A stretch of 64,000 nucleotides of DNA from Linnemannia hyalina (lineage: Eukaryota > Mortierellomycota > Mortierellomycetes > Mortierellales > Mortierellaceae), in NCBI GenBank assembly GCA_019671135.1, contig JAHRHY010000004.1, positions 2,914,001 to 2,978,000 on the forward strand, in the 5' to 3' direction. Of this stretch, positions 25,793 to 36,446 are shown piece by piece. The notes below the pieces were generated by a model. That model saw only the letters and a list, made by a program, of their open reading frames with translations, did no database searches and was not told the origin of the DNA. The stretch's first letter is position 1; each line of letters opens with the position of its first letter. Both the position numbers and the translations under genes were made by a program.

Positions 25793-27549
25793 CTACTGCT
25801 TGTTGCCGTCGACGTTCCAAGCTGAGAGCGACCACATTGGATTCCTCTCGAGGATGTGTGGACTGTTCCCTGGAGTTGGTAAGACTTGGTTCCTCGGGAT
25901 CCGTAGAGGCTTGTCGACCGACATGGCTGTGATCATAGGATACCAGAGCGCGCTCGTCCAGAATGGAGTGATGACCGTTGCCTTGACCTTGTCCTGCTTG
26001 ATCTTCTGGAGGACCTTGGTGATTAGAGACCACAGTGGACACGCATAGACTCTGTTCATGTTGGACCAGCTGCTATTGAACGCGTCCTGCCCCCAGGCGG
26101 TTTCCTCTTGCTTCCATGAGATGTATCGAGGAACTTTGGCGTTCGTTGCTATTGCGAATAGGTCGATGTGGTGGTGACCCCATGTCGACTCGAGGTGTTG
26201 AAAGAATGACTTGTCGATCGACCATTCCAGTTGCGTCGTCATCCTCCTGGACGGTGCATCTGCTGGATTGAACTGTGAGGGAACGTATGTCGTCTTGAGT
26301 CGTGTGCCCTTCGCCATGCAGTGGTTCCATATCCTGGTCGTCAAGTCGAGTAGTGGTTGAGACCTCGTTCCGCCGAATTTGTTGATCTGGACGATGGTCG
26401 TCATGTTGTCGCAAATAACATGAATTGTCTTCCCGATCGTTTCTGGAAGGTGGACCAAGTGCCAAATAACCCGTAGTTCCTTCCAATTGATGTGGTGCGG
26501 TTGTTCCGATGCACTCCACGTCCTGGACATCTCCTTGCCCTCGATCACAATCCCCCTTGCATCCTCCGAGGCATCGGTGTACGCGTCGACCTCCGTCCTC
26601 TGAGGCAAAAATCCTTGGCCGTTCCATTCCGAGAGATGAGCTCGCCACCAGTTGAGATTCTCCAGTGCCGCCGTGTCCAATGTAACTGGGTCCGTCCACT
26701 TGCATTTCTTGGCTAGAGCTGCATTCTGAACCCGAATCAGATTCCTCGTCTTCAGTCGAGCCGGAAAGACTGCCACCGTCATAGCGATCGCCTTCCCAAT
26801 AAACGCCGCCAGCCGTCGAAGTTGGATGGTTCCTGCCCTGATCAACTTCTCCGCCTCCCTGCGCAGGTCGCGGACCTTTGGTCTTGGCACCGAAAGTGTC
26901 ATGTCGGCGGTGTTGATCCTGAACCCAAGATGGTCGATACATTGGGTAGGGTCTAGTGTTGACTTGGCGTCCTTGATGAGAAACCCCAGTCGTTCCAGTT
27001 GTTCCCGAACCAGATGAGTATGCTCCTTGGCCTCCTCCTTGGTCCTGGCTGCGATGAGGATGTCGTCGAGATATGCCGAGATCCTGATCTCGTAAGCCAG
27101 TCGCCGGGTTTGAGTATCCTGCAAATGTTTGTAAGGGTCTCCATCTTGAACCTTGGTGCTGTCAAGAACTGGTTGAGTGGGCGCAGGTTCAACACTGGGC
27201 GCAGGTCTCCTGTCTTCTTGGGGATCGTGAAGATACGACTGTAAAATCCCTTCCCGCTGCAGCCTTCGATAGCCCTTTTCTGTAACAAAGAACGAACTTC
27301 TGTGTCGATAGCCTTCCGTTCCTCCGGTGAAACGAACGGATCGTGCAATGGTGGTAGGCGTAGTGGTGGAGGTTTGTCGAAGATGATTCTGTATCCCGAC
27401 TTGATAATGTTGTTGACCCAGCTTGAATCTGCCATCTCCCTCCATGCCTCCTGAAACTGGAGAAGCCGACCTCCTACTAATCCGACTTCTCTCCGTCGTT
27501 TCCCTGGTCTGACCGCTTCTTGCCTTGTCCGCCACCAGACTTGTTCCAA
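25793..27549 (-). pseudogene. DIRS family-1 reverse transcriptase/RNase H, palm deleted
   Basis: The N-terminal RT part reads IFTIPKKTGDLRPVLNLRPL and stops at the SIDLRDAF-type region, where about 190 bases found in the plus-strand element (29080-29270) are missing. The frame changes at that junction and resumes with RISAYLDDILIAARTKEE (YLDD catalytic box) and the thumb. The RNase H domain then follows, with the YTDAS and ICDNMTT motifs and the FNPADAPSR end. One catalytic Asp of the RT (SIDLRD) is lost with the deletion. The frame then runs to the stop before the recombinase tail. Confidence 0.85.
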
Positions 27550-28412
27550 GACTTGCCACCAGACTTGCCTCCGTCCGACTTATAACCCGACTTGCCGCTG
27601 TCGGATTTGTATCCTGACTTGTCCTTGGATTGTGACTTGCCCGACTGTTGGTCCCTGGGTTTGTCACCTGATCCTGACCTGTCCTTGTTGGGCTTTTTGG
27701 TCTTGTCCTTTGGAGGTTCATACTTCTTGTATGTCTTTCGAACCAGATCCGCGGCTGCTTTTTTGGCAGCCAGCGATTCCAAAGTGAAAAGAGATTCCTC
27801 CTTGTCATTGCCATGCTTGATGCCGAGTTCGTCGAGGTAAAGGTTCCCTCGCATCCGACTGATCCTGGAAGCTTCGTGGGATGCTGAGATACGTACGGTG
27901 TTGAGGAAACCGAGCGTACGTTTGCCGTGAGCCGAGTTGGATTCCTTATTTTTGATGATCTCATGGGCGAGAGTGTCGTAGAACCGGGTTGTGTGTGCCA
28001 AATATCCTTGGATTGTTGCCAAATCACGTTTGTGTCGCTTGGCTGCATCCGTGAGGGACACTTCGGAGTGTTGAAAAAATGGGGGAGGCTTGTATTCCAT
28101 ACCCTCGGTGTAATGGTAGTCGTTCCAATCGAAAACCTCATGGTTCTTGGGAAGCTCGGAATCGAAGAACTTGGGTTCCCCGATGGCTGGATAGATGTTG
28201 AGTAGTTCTTCGTAGAGCTTGAGAGTGGTTGCTCTGGGCTTGCAGACCACTTTGCCGTCCTGTTCGACTGATTCGGCTTCCAGTTGTTGAATCCTGGCTT
28301 GTTGCTGTTGTAAAAGGAGTTGCTGTTGCTGCATTTGCTCCTGCATAAGGCGAAGGGTCGTGTAAATGTCGATATCGACATCGGGGGCCGTTGGATTGGG
28401 TGCATGGGACAT
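27477..28412 (-). CDS. DIRS family-1 ORF1 (gag-like)
   Basis: This is an intact 311-residue frame starting at the ATG 28410-28412. It has a Gln-rich predicted coiled coil near residues 20-50 (runs of Q around LLLQQQQARIQQLE), a middle globular part, and a Lys/Ser/Gly-rich basic tail with GYKSD-type repeats, which fits nucleic-acid binding. It overlaps the start of the RT frame by about 70 bases, as is usual in DIRS elements. It shows no similarity I can see to retroviral-type zinc-knuckle gag. Confidence 0.75.
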   Translation of the reverse strand: MSHAPNPTAPDVDIDIYTTLRLMQEQMQQQQLLLQQQQARIQQLEAESVEQDGKVVCKPRATTLKLYEELLNIYPAIGEPKFFDSELPKNHEVFDWNDYHYTEGMEYKPPPFFQHSEVSLTDAAKRHKRDLATIQGYLAHTTRFYDTLAHEIIKNKESNSAHGKRTLGFLNTVRISASHEASRISRMRGNLYLDELGIKHGNDKEESLFTLESLAAKKAAADLVRKTYKKYEPPKDKTKKPNKDRSGSGDKPRDQQSGKSQSKDKSGYKSDSGKSGYKSDGGKSGGKSWNKSGGGQGKKRSDQGNDGEKSD

Positions 28413-28699
28413 GGGGAGGATCGTTCCGAGATTCAGGGAGAGTGTTCCGGCCGTGAAAAAAGAAAGATAGAGATCAACAGATCACCAAGAGTCCCCTTTA
28501 TTTTGTTTTCATTTTTCATTTTCAATTTATTTTTTTCGGAAGTCATGGTTAATAATAAAAGAAAGATACACACAGATAGAGTCCCTGGCAAGGAAGAATA
28601 ATTTTCAGAGGAACTCCGGAAACCAAAGGCAGAACAGCCAACAGCGCGGACGAAGCACCTCCCGCAGGAACGACAGATCCCCAAGGTCGGAGGGCGGCT

Positions 28700-30584
28700 C
28701 AAAGGATTCTTAGGAGCCTGGAAGAGCGTTACCCAAGAGCCCCTCATCCACGACATTATCAAGGACGGCTACAGGATCCCCTTCGAGTCACCACCACCAA
28801 CATCGACAACACATCCCCCGCCACACCTGATGTCGGAGGAAGCAAGGGCGGGCATCGACAAAGAAGTGTCCGATTTGTTGAGCAAGAATGCGATCGAACC
28901 CAGCACTGGACCCGGTTTTTCAAGTCAGTTGTTCGTGATTCCGAAGAAGACAGGAGAACTACGCCCGGTGTTGAACCTGCGTCGCTTGAATCAGTACCTG
29001 CCGATTCGACCTTTCAAATGGAGACTATCTCTCAGGTAGTTCACCTAATAAAAAGGAACGATTTTCTTACCAGTATCGATTTAAGAGATGCGTTTCTCCA
29101 CGTGCCAATTCACTCTTCTTCTCGGCGTTACCTACAATTTCAATGGCGAGGCAAACTGTACCAGTTCAAAGTGCTTCAGTTCGGTCTATCTCTGGCTCCG
29201 CTCATCTTTACCAAGATTATAAAGCCGCTCCTACGGTGGGCGCGATCACACGGGATCAGGATATCGGCCTACTTGGACGATTTGATTATTGCAGCAGCGA
29301 CCAAGGAGCTCTCCCAGAAACACACCAATATGGTGATGGACAAGCTAGCCAGCCTCGGTTTTCTGACAAAGGAATCCAAGTCGAGCCTGACGCCACCCCA
29401 GACACTGCAACATCTGGGTTACGAGATTAACACAACGGCGATGACATTACAGATCCCAGGAACCAAGATCGGGGACTTGAGACGCAAGGCATCCAAGTTA
29501 ATCAACAAGACGACATGCACAGTACGACAGCTGTCGTCATTCATCGGCATGGCAATCGCCATGACAGCGGCAGTTTTTCCGGCTCGACTCAAGGTGCAAC
29601 ACCTACAAGCGGTCAAGATCAATGCACTGAAATCGGGAATATCATGGGAGGCCTCCATCTCTCTGCCGACGACAGCGACCGAGGAACTGCTTTGGTGGCG
29701 CACACACCTTCAACAGTGGAACGGGCTCTCATGGATAGTAGCCAATCCACAGATCGACATCTACACGGACGCTTCCACGTCCGGGTGGGGAGTAGTAATT
29801 AACAACCGGTCATACAGTGGCACCTGGCCGGCAACTCACTACTCCCGACACATCAACTACAAGGAATTGTCGACGGTCTTCTACGCCCTTCAGAGACCAG
29901 ATGTCAAGGGTCGCACAGTCAACATCATATCGGACAACATCACGACCATCGCCTACTTCAACCACTTTAGCGGAACGAGGTCGCCGGAGCTGATGAAGCT
30001 GGCGACATCAATATGGAACTGGTGCGTCAAGACCGGAACCAGAATTCGAACAACGTACGTCCCATCTGCTTTCAACCCAGTAGGTGCCCCCTCCCGTCAA
30101 CTGACGGGCCAACTCGAGTGGCCAATCAGTCCTTCCTTTTTCGACCACATGGACCAAAAATAGGGCCCCCATACCGTCGATCTCTTCGCATCTCCCGAAA
30201 ACCACCACTTACAACAGTGCATGACTTGGAAACCATCATCAGGCGCAATCGGTCACGACGCTCTTCAACATCGATGGCAGCCCCTAGGCAACGTTTACCT
30301 TTGCCCGCCTTGGAATCTCCTCCCCTCGTCCTGGAGAAGATTCGCCAGGAGCAGATCTCAGCAACAATCGTAACATCCCACTGGCCCTCAGCAGTATGGT
30401 ACCCAACGGTCAAGGTGATGTCAGTCGCAGCCCCCCTTGCGATACCGCGACACCATGTGCTTCCAGCTCCAGGAATCACCCTCGACATTCTGGCCAAGAA
30501 TCCTCACTGGTCTTTAACAGCATGGCGCATAAGCGGCGCCGCCTCGAGGACAAAGGATGGGATCCAGCCACGACAGCTCTAGTG
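28700..30584 (+). pseudogene. DIRS family-2 reverse transcriptase/RNase H
   Basis: The frame runs from the linker with WKSVTQEPLIHDIIKDGYRI, through VIPKKTGELRPVLNLRRL, then shifts one base near 29018. It continues with FLTSIDLRDAFLHVPIHSS (catalytic Asp), FGLSLAP and ISAYLDDLIIA (YLDD box). RNase H follows with YTDAST and ISDNITT, then FNPVGAPSR. A TAG at 30161-30163 interrupts it where the family-1 copy has Trp in STWGHHHIDLFA. A second frameshift lies near 30320. The last part continues to the stop at 30582 and overlaps the start of the recombinase. Confidence 0.88.
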
Positions 30585-31511
30585 CTCGACAGCCCCAGGG
30601 AAAAACGCAAGCAGAAAGGATACAACAACGTTCAGCAACGGTACATCAGCTGGGCAAGGAATCGGGGAGTCGATCCAGAGAAACCAAATCCAGCTCAACT
30701 TTTCAACTGGCTTACTGCAGGCGTTTTTATCCAGGAGTGGCACGCAGGCACGGTCCAGAACTATAAGTCGGCGATCATCTACATGTACGAGGACAAGTTA
30801 CCTTTCTCGGATCCGGATTTTCTTTCCTACTTCAAGGCCATCAAGGAACGATCAGTCAAGGACATGAAGATCGATATCGACCTACAACCGATCCTCGCTC
30901 ACTTTCGACAATAGGGACCAAACGAGACTCTCGACATCTCTGCCCTTACGAGAAAGCTATGCTGGCTCATAGGCACGTGCGGTTTTCTTCGCCCGAGCGA
31001 CATCTGGTGCATCGACCTGTCCAATGACAACTTCGCCCTATCCAAGGATCTATGCAAGCTCCCCATTGTATTCCCAAAGGAGACACGCAATGGCCAGCCA
31101 ATCATCAAGTACGCCATCATCAAGCGCCATGAGGACCCCCTCCTTTGCCCGGTCTGCACCATCACCGAGTACTTACGCCGCCTAGAGGGCCACGAGATAA
31201 TGGTCCCACATCACAAGGATGAGTCAGTCCTTCATCGACCTATCATTCGCGACGTCCGCTTCCCCAAGACACTGGTCACCAGTCAGACGATTAGCAAACA
31301 CATCGCTGCGATTACCGACCTACTCGGCCTCCCGCCGAACAAGACCCGACCCAAAGCCCGCGCGATCGGCCCTACAGAGGCCATCAAGAAGGGCGCCCTT
31401 GTCGACGATGTGGTTATGCATGGCAATTGGTCCTCCGACGTGATTGTCAACAACTACTACCGCCTGACGCGAGCAACTGCGACCAATTTCACGTCGTTGG
31501 TTCTGTCATAA
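30522..31511 (+). pseudogene. DIRS family-2 tyrosine recombinase
   Basis: This frame starts at ATG 30522 inside the end of the RNase H frame. The N-terminal SAM-like core-binding half (RYISWARNRGVDPEKPNPAQ) precedes a TAG at 30912-30914. The catalytic half has Arg I in GFLRPSDIWCID, the Arg II region in TRPKARAIGP (Lys stands where many DIRS have His), and the nucleophile region HGNWSSDVIVNNYYRL near 31455. It ends TAA at 31511. It integrates DNA circles in intact relatives; here the TAG makes it non-functional unless read through. Confidence 0.87.
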
Positions 31512-31554
31512 CTTCTGCTCTGGATTCACAAATATGGTCCTGGCCCGGCGGATA

Positions 31555-31838
31555 ATATCTAGCGGAGCCGAAGATATGAAGGCTCAAGCCTATTATCCGA
31601 GGGCCAGGACCATATATGTCCCGCCCTTAGTTTTTCTTCTCACCCTTTTTCGTTTTCTCTGCCCTAGCTCCTTCTAGAAGAGATTTGGTGCCTGAGCAGA
31701 ACTTAATTCTCTTTCCACTTTCGTTTAGTTTTCTGAATTTTCGCATTTACTATAATAAAAGAAGGTAACACATATATATATGGTCCTGGCCCTCGGATAA
31801 TAGGCTTGAGCCTTCATATCTTCGGCTCCGCTAGATAT
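31555..31838. repeat. DIRS family-2 terminal fold-back module, right copy
   Basis: A 284-base module with ~60-base inverted arms (ATATCTAGCGGAGCCG start, complement at 31838). It follows the recombinase stop by about 40 bases. The inner part is less A-rich than in the left copy and has indels, so the two copies are not recent duplicates of each other. Confidence 0.8.
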
Positions 31839-32567
31839 CATTTCATCAAATCTTTACTCATTGTACACTTTCACTCACACACCCTTGTAAGCATTTCTTT
31901 TTTGTGTGGGAGAGCAGGTCTCCGAGGACAAAGGAAAATAAATCTCTCCATTGAAAGATTTTCAGGCTCATCAATCCTTTCACATACCCGTGAGCTATAT
32001 ATCTTCCTTCATACGTCCACGGCACGACTGTTTTGTGTGCCTGTACTCCTGTAAGGCTGTACCCCACTGTTTCGGACTCTCTTCCCCTAAAAGCGAAGGG
32101 GAAAAGAAAGAGAACTATACTCCAAGGTTTTGGCCTTGACACTACAATCAAATAATGTTCGCTTTTCCTAGGCCTCGGATGGAGGACAGGACGTGACCTC
32201 GTTGTCTTATTTATTTTCTGAGCAGGACACAGAGATGATCTCTCCACTCAGAATCCGGATTGACCGCAAGTTGAATATTTGGCGTTGGATGCAAAGAGCA
32301 AAAAAACACCTCAGAAGAATGCACGAACAAAGACATAATGACGAAATTGAGGATAGCAACAAATATATTATACTCTTTCAAATAGAGAAACAGAAAACCA
32401 TTTGAGCAATCGAGAGACATTGGTATAGAACAAAATTAGATGATGTAAATTTATTTTGGTAGGTTATGAGCTGGTGGCCGGTTGATAATTGGAACCTGAA
32501 GGCTTGCAATCTTAGTAACGAGTGCTAGGAAGGCTCGGTAATGGGTAGTTGCGACCGAAAAGGTGCA
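31839..32567. other. Intergenic with a short remnant of the cassette's distal end
   Basis: Bases 31843-31897 match the distal end of the secreted-gene cassette in the orientation of copy C (TTTCATCAAATCTTTACTCA and the next ~35 bases), then diverge. The rest shows no gene I can support. It ends at the 3' side of secreted gene B. Confidence 0.6.
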
Positions 32568-33125
32568 TTAAGGGTTAACAGAAAACTCAATGACCTGAAG
32601 GAGTGGGCAAGCCTTTTCCCAGTGTTTGTTTGAAAAATAGAAGTGACAAACTCCTTCAATTACGTCAAAGCAGAAATGACCATCGCCGCTGCATGTCTGA
32701 CCAAGGTCCTCCACCCAATATACAGACATCTTGCTTGGATAAACCACAGTTCTGGACGTGCCCCAAGCAGAGTCGACAGAGCCAGCAAACTGAAATCCTT
32801 GAATGGTACCGCTAATACCACCGCCATTTCCGCCAAGACTGACGTTGATGCCTCCGTTGCGTGTGTACACAATCAAGTTGGTCCCGAATTTGTGCTTGCC
32901 GGATCCGTTTCTTCTTCCCTTCTCCTTGGTGCACGAATACTCGGTGGCGCCGCCTTCCAATGGAGTAATCTTGGTAGTTCCTGGGACACAACCCTTGAAG
33001 TAGAAGGCGGCAAGATCGGCTTCGCTTGCGAGAGGCACGAGTTTAGTATCGGTGCCGTTGACGGGCGCAGCGTCCATTGACAGCAGGCCTACGAGGAGCA
33101 AGGAGAGTTTCAAGAAGGTCCTCAT
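32568..33125 (-). CDS. Small secreted protein, variable family, copy B
   Basis: This encodes 185 residues with the same signal peptide and N-terminal half as copy A. The start is the ATG at 33123-33125; the 5'UTR intron and TATAAATA box (33316-33323) are the same. The second half is similar to copy A but clearly changed (INVSLGGNGGGISGTIQGFQ, then GQTCSGDGHFCFDVIEGVCH, ending IEFSVNP). Four cysteines of the C-terminal half are conserved. Promoter and N-terminal DNA are the same as in A, but the 3' half and 3' flank differ at many positions. This is a sharp change of identity inside one gene. Confidence 0.75.
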   Translation of the reverse strand: MRTFLKLSLLLVGLLSMDAAPVNGTDTKLVPLASEADLAAFYFKGCVPGTTKITPLEGGATEYSCTKEKGRRNGSGKHKFGTNLIVYTRNGGINVSLGGNGGGISGTIQGFQFAGSVDSAWGTSRTVVYPSKMSVYWVEDLGQTCSGDGHFCFDVIEGVCHFYFSNKHWEKACPLLQVIEFSVNP

Positions 33126-34635
33126 GGTGTGATTCCTGATCAAAGTGAGAAGAAATAAATAACGTTAGTTCTAAGGGAGCCAGAATGAACATCGTCAAGC
33201 ATGGCACAACAACTGCTGTATTGTGGAAGAGAGGAGAGGAAAGCGTTTATTACCTTGGGGTGAGACGAGAGTAAAGTGTGGTGTTGAGAAGGGAAGACTG
33301 ATGGACTAAGGCGCATATTTATACTTGAATGAGAGCGAGATGGTTCATGACCTGGACTTCTTTGAATAAAAAACCATCATCGTGGCCAACCATCATCGTG
33401 GCCAACGGTCAGACACTTGCATTGCCGGGTAACAACGGTCGCGGATCAACGTTCCGAAACTCGGTTGGTTCATAATAGGCAGAGCGAACGAAGTGCATGC
33501 AGAGGAATGGCAGTGAATAGGGAGCATTGCAGATCGAAAAGTAAATAGTAGATCAAGAAGAGTGACAGAGTGTGCTTAAGAAAACATGATAAGATGCATG
33601 AGACAAATAGAGTGGGCCGATTGGAAACACCAAAGTCATATCACTTTTCCCATCCACAGCATGCATGGAGACAGCCCACAGCTGCACACGAATGCACACA
33701 GTCTGATGGGGTAAGGAAGAAGAATCATGCAAACAGCGACAAAACGGAAGCTTGAATTACCAGATAACCATTGCTGTAGTTACTGTCACTGGAATTATGT
33801 GAATCAATCAAACAACCAAACAAACAACCAAGCAAAAAGAAAGGCCAGAAGTGGACACAGTGAGCCCGGATATGGAGTGCCTCGAAAACAAGCATACATG
33901 TGCTAAATTTTTGTTCCACAGCCATGCAAAGCGACAGCCCAAAGTTGCATAGGAACACGGCGGCACAAATTACAGTGGGATGGGATAGACACATCACGCA
34001 ACACAACTGCAAAACAAAAAGGTCTGTTGCCTCCAGACGACCGACATACATGTGCAGTGCTGTGATTGGTAAAAATGGATTCCTAGCCATAAAGGGTACT
34101 ACCCATCAGAGTTTTACCAAGAGTCCTCAATTTGAGCCTGCTTCTGTCTAGTTTGTGAGATGAAAATAATCGATTCGTGCTTGGGTGCAACTTGCACCAC
34201 AAAAAGTAGCGTTCGAGTTCACTATCCTTCCACAGCCCACAGATGTATCCCGCGCTCTGTATTCGCAAGGTGGGGCGCATCGATAGAAGTGCAACGCAGG
34301 ATTCGCGCATGTAAACCATCAATCTGGGCCATGGTTGCTAGTATTAAATCACTTTTCCAAGTGATAACTGCCTTACTATATGTTCATTTTTAGATTGCGC
34401 GATGTGAGTGATGCTGGTGGATTTGTGATCGAGGAATAGGCTGGACCATCTTCATTTGCTTTTCCGGGCAAGACACTTAGAGAACGAACGTGAGTCGTGC
34501 GTGTGTGGAGAGCCAACGCGGAAATGCTTACAACCCTTGTAAACTGAATGCTACAAGGGTGTATGAGTGAAAGTGTACAATGAGTAAAGATTTGATGAAA
34601 TAATGCTTTTACATTAGTGTAGGGCGCACACTAAT

Positions 34636-34936
34636 GGATAGCGTTGCCGAATGTAATGACGGTTAAAGCCTATTATTCGACAACGCCAGGGACTCTAGAT
34701 GTGTGTGTATCATTCTTTTATTATTAATTAACCGTGACTTCCGAAAATGAAAATTGAAAATGAAAATGAAAATGAAAATGAAAATGAAAATGAAAAACAA
34801 AATAAAAGGGGGACTCTTGGTGATCTGTTGATCTCTATCTACTCGCTAGAAAAGGGCGGGTCGGGTGTGACATCTAGAGTCTCTGCCGTTGTCGAATAGT
34901 AGGCTTTAGCCGTCATTACATTCGGCAACGCTATCC
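34636..34936. repeat. Solo DIRS family-1 fold-back module at the palindrome centre
   Basis: This is the same module as 25309-25585, bounded by GGATAGCGTTGCCG and its complement. The centre has an expanded run of the hexamer AAAATG (about 34745-34795). No DIRS internal sequence is present, so it is a solo terminus. Confidence 0.8.
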
Positions 34937-36248
34937 ATTAGTGTGCGCCCTACACTAATGTAAAAGCATTATTTCATCAAATCTTTACTCATTGTACACT
35001 TTCACTCATACACCCTTGTAGCATTCAGTTTACAAGGGTTGTAAGCATTTCCGCGTTGGCTCTCCACACACGCACGACTCACGTTCGTTCTCTAAGTGTC
35101 TTGCCCGGAAAAGCAAATGAAGATGGTCCAGCCTATTCCTCGATCACAAATCCACCAGCATCACTCACATCGCGCAATCTAAAAATGAACATATAGTAAG
35201 GCAGTTATCACTTGGAAAAGTGATTTAATACTAGCAACCATGGCCCAGATTGATGGTTTACATGCGCGAATCCTGCGTTGCACTTCTATCGATGCGCCCC
35301 ACCTTGCGAATACAGAGCGCGGGATACATCTGTGGGCTGTGGAAGGATAGTGAACTCGAACGCTACTTTTTGTGGTGCAAGTTGCACCCAAGCACGAATC
35401 GATTATTTTCATCTCACAAACTAGACAGAAGCAGGCTCAAATTGAGGACTCTTGGTAAAACTCTGATGGGTAGTACCCTTTATGGCTAGGAATCCATTTT
35501 TACCAATCACAGCACTGCACATGTATGTCGGTCGTCTGGAGGCAACAGACCTTTTTGTTTTGCAGTTGTGTTGCGTGATGTGTCTATCCCATCCCACTGT
35601 AATTTGTGCCGCCGTGTTCCTATGCAACTTTGGGCTGTCGCTTTGCATGGCTGTGGAACAAAAATTTAGCACATGTATGCTTGTTTTCGAGGCACTCCAT
35701 ATCCGGGCTCACTGTGTCCACTTCTGGCCTTTCTTTTTGCTTGGTTGTTTGTTTGGTTGTTTGATTGATTCACATAATTCCAGTGACAGTAACTACAGCA
35801 ATGGTTATCTGGTAATTCAAGCTTCCGTTTTGTCGCTGTTTGCATGATTCTTCTTCCTTACCCCATCAGACTGTGTGCATTCGTGTGCAGCTGTGGGCTG
35901 TCTCCATGCATGCTGTGGATGGGAAAAGTGATATGACTTTGGTGTTTCCAATCGGCCCACTCTATTTGTCTCATGCATCTTATCATGTTTTCTTAAGCAC
36001 ACTCTGTCACTCTTCTTGATCTACTATTTACTTTTCGATCTGCAATGCTCCCTATTCACTGCCATTCCTCTGCATGCACTTCGTTCGCTCTGCCTATTAT
36101 GAACCAACCGAGTTTCGGAACGTTGATCCGCGACCGTTGTTACCCGGCAATGCAAGTGTCTGACCGTTGGCCACGATGATGGTTGGCCACGATGATGGTT
36201 TTTTATTCAAAGAAGTCCAGGTCATGAACCATCTCGCTCTCATTCAAG

Positions 36249-36256
36249 TATAAATA
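36249..36256 (+). promoter_or_regulatory. TATA box of secreted gene C
   Basis: TATAAATA, followed by a leader and a 5'UTR intron that ends in ag just before GAATCACACC and the start codon at 36447. It is the mirror of the box in copy B. Confidence 0.75.
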
Positions 36257-36446
36257 TGCGCCTTAGTCCATCAGTCTTCCCTTCTCAACACCACACTTTA
36301 CTCTCGTCTCACCCCAAGGTAATAAACGCTTTCCTCTCCTCTCTTCCACAATACAGCAGTTGTTGTGCCATGCTTGACGATGTTCATTCTGGCTCCCTTA
36401 GAACTAACGTTATTTATTTCTTCTCACTTTGATCAGGAATCACACC

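Larger units (their letters stand above)
25586..28605 (-). mobile_element. DIRS-type retrotransposon, family 1 (defective)
   Basis: This is a minus-strand DIRS element. The inverted ends ATTCTTCCTTGCCAGGGACT stand at 25588-25620 and, complemented, at about 28575-28605. The order from the right is gag-like ORF, reverse transcriptase, RNase H, then only the C-terminal end of the tyrosine recombinase (25587-25780, with DDVDTHGRRSSPVIVEACYR). Most of the recombinase is deleted, and the catalytic RT palm is also deleted near 27095. It is therefore inactive. It lies back to back with the family-2 element that starts at 28606. Confidence 0.85.
28606..31838 (+). mobile_element. DIRS-type retrotransposon, family 2 (5' truncated, defective)
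   Basis: This plus-strand element begins abruptly at the edge of the family-1 terminal repeat and lacks gag and its own 5' terminus. It keeps RT, RNase H, the tyrosine recombinase and the recombinase-side fold-back terminus (31555-31838). Frameshifts and TAG codons inactivate it. A second, internally deleted copy of the same family lies inverted at 19774-20523. Confidence 0.87.
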
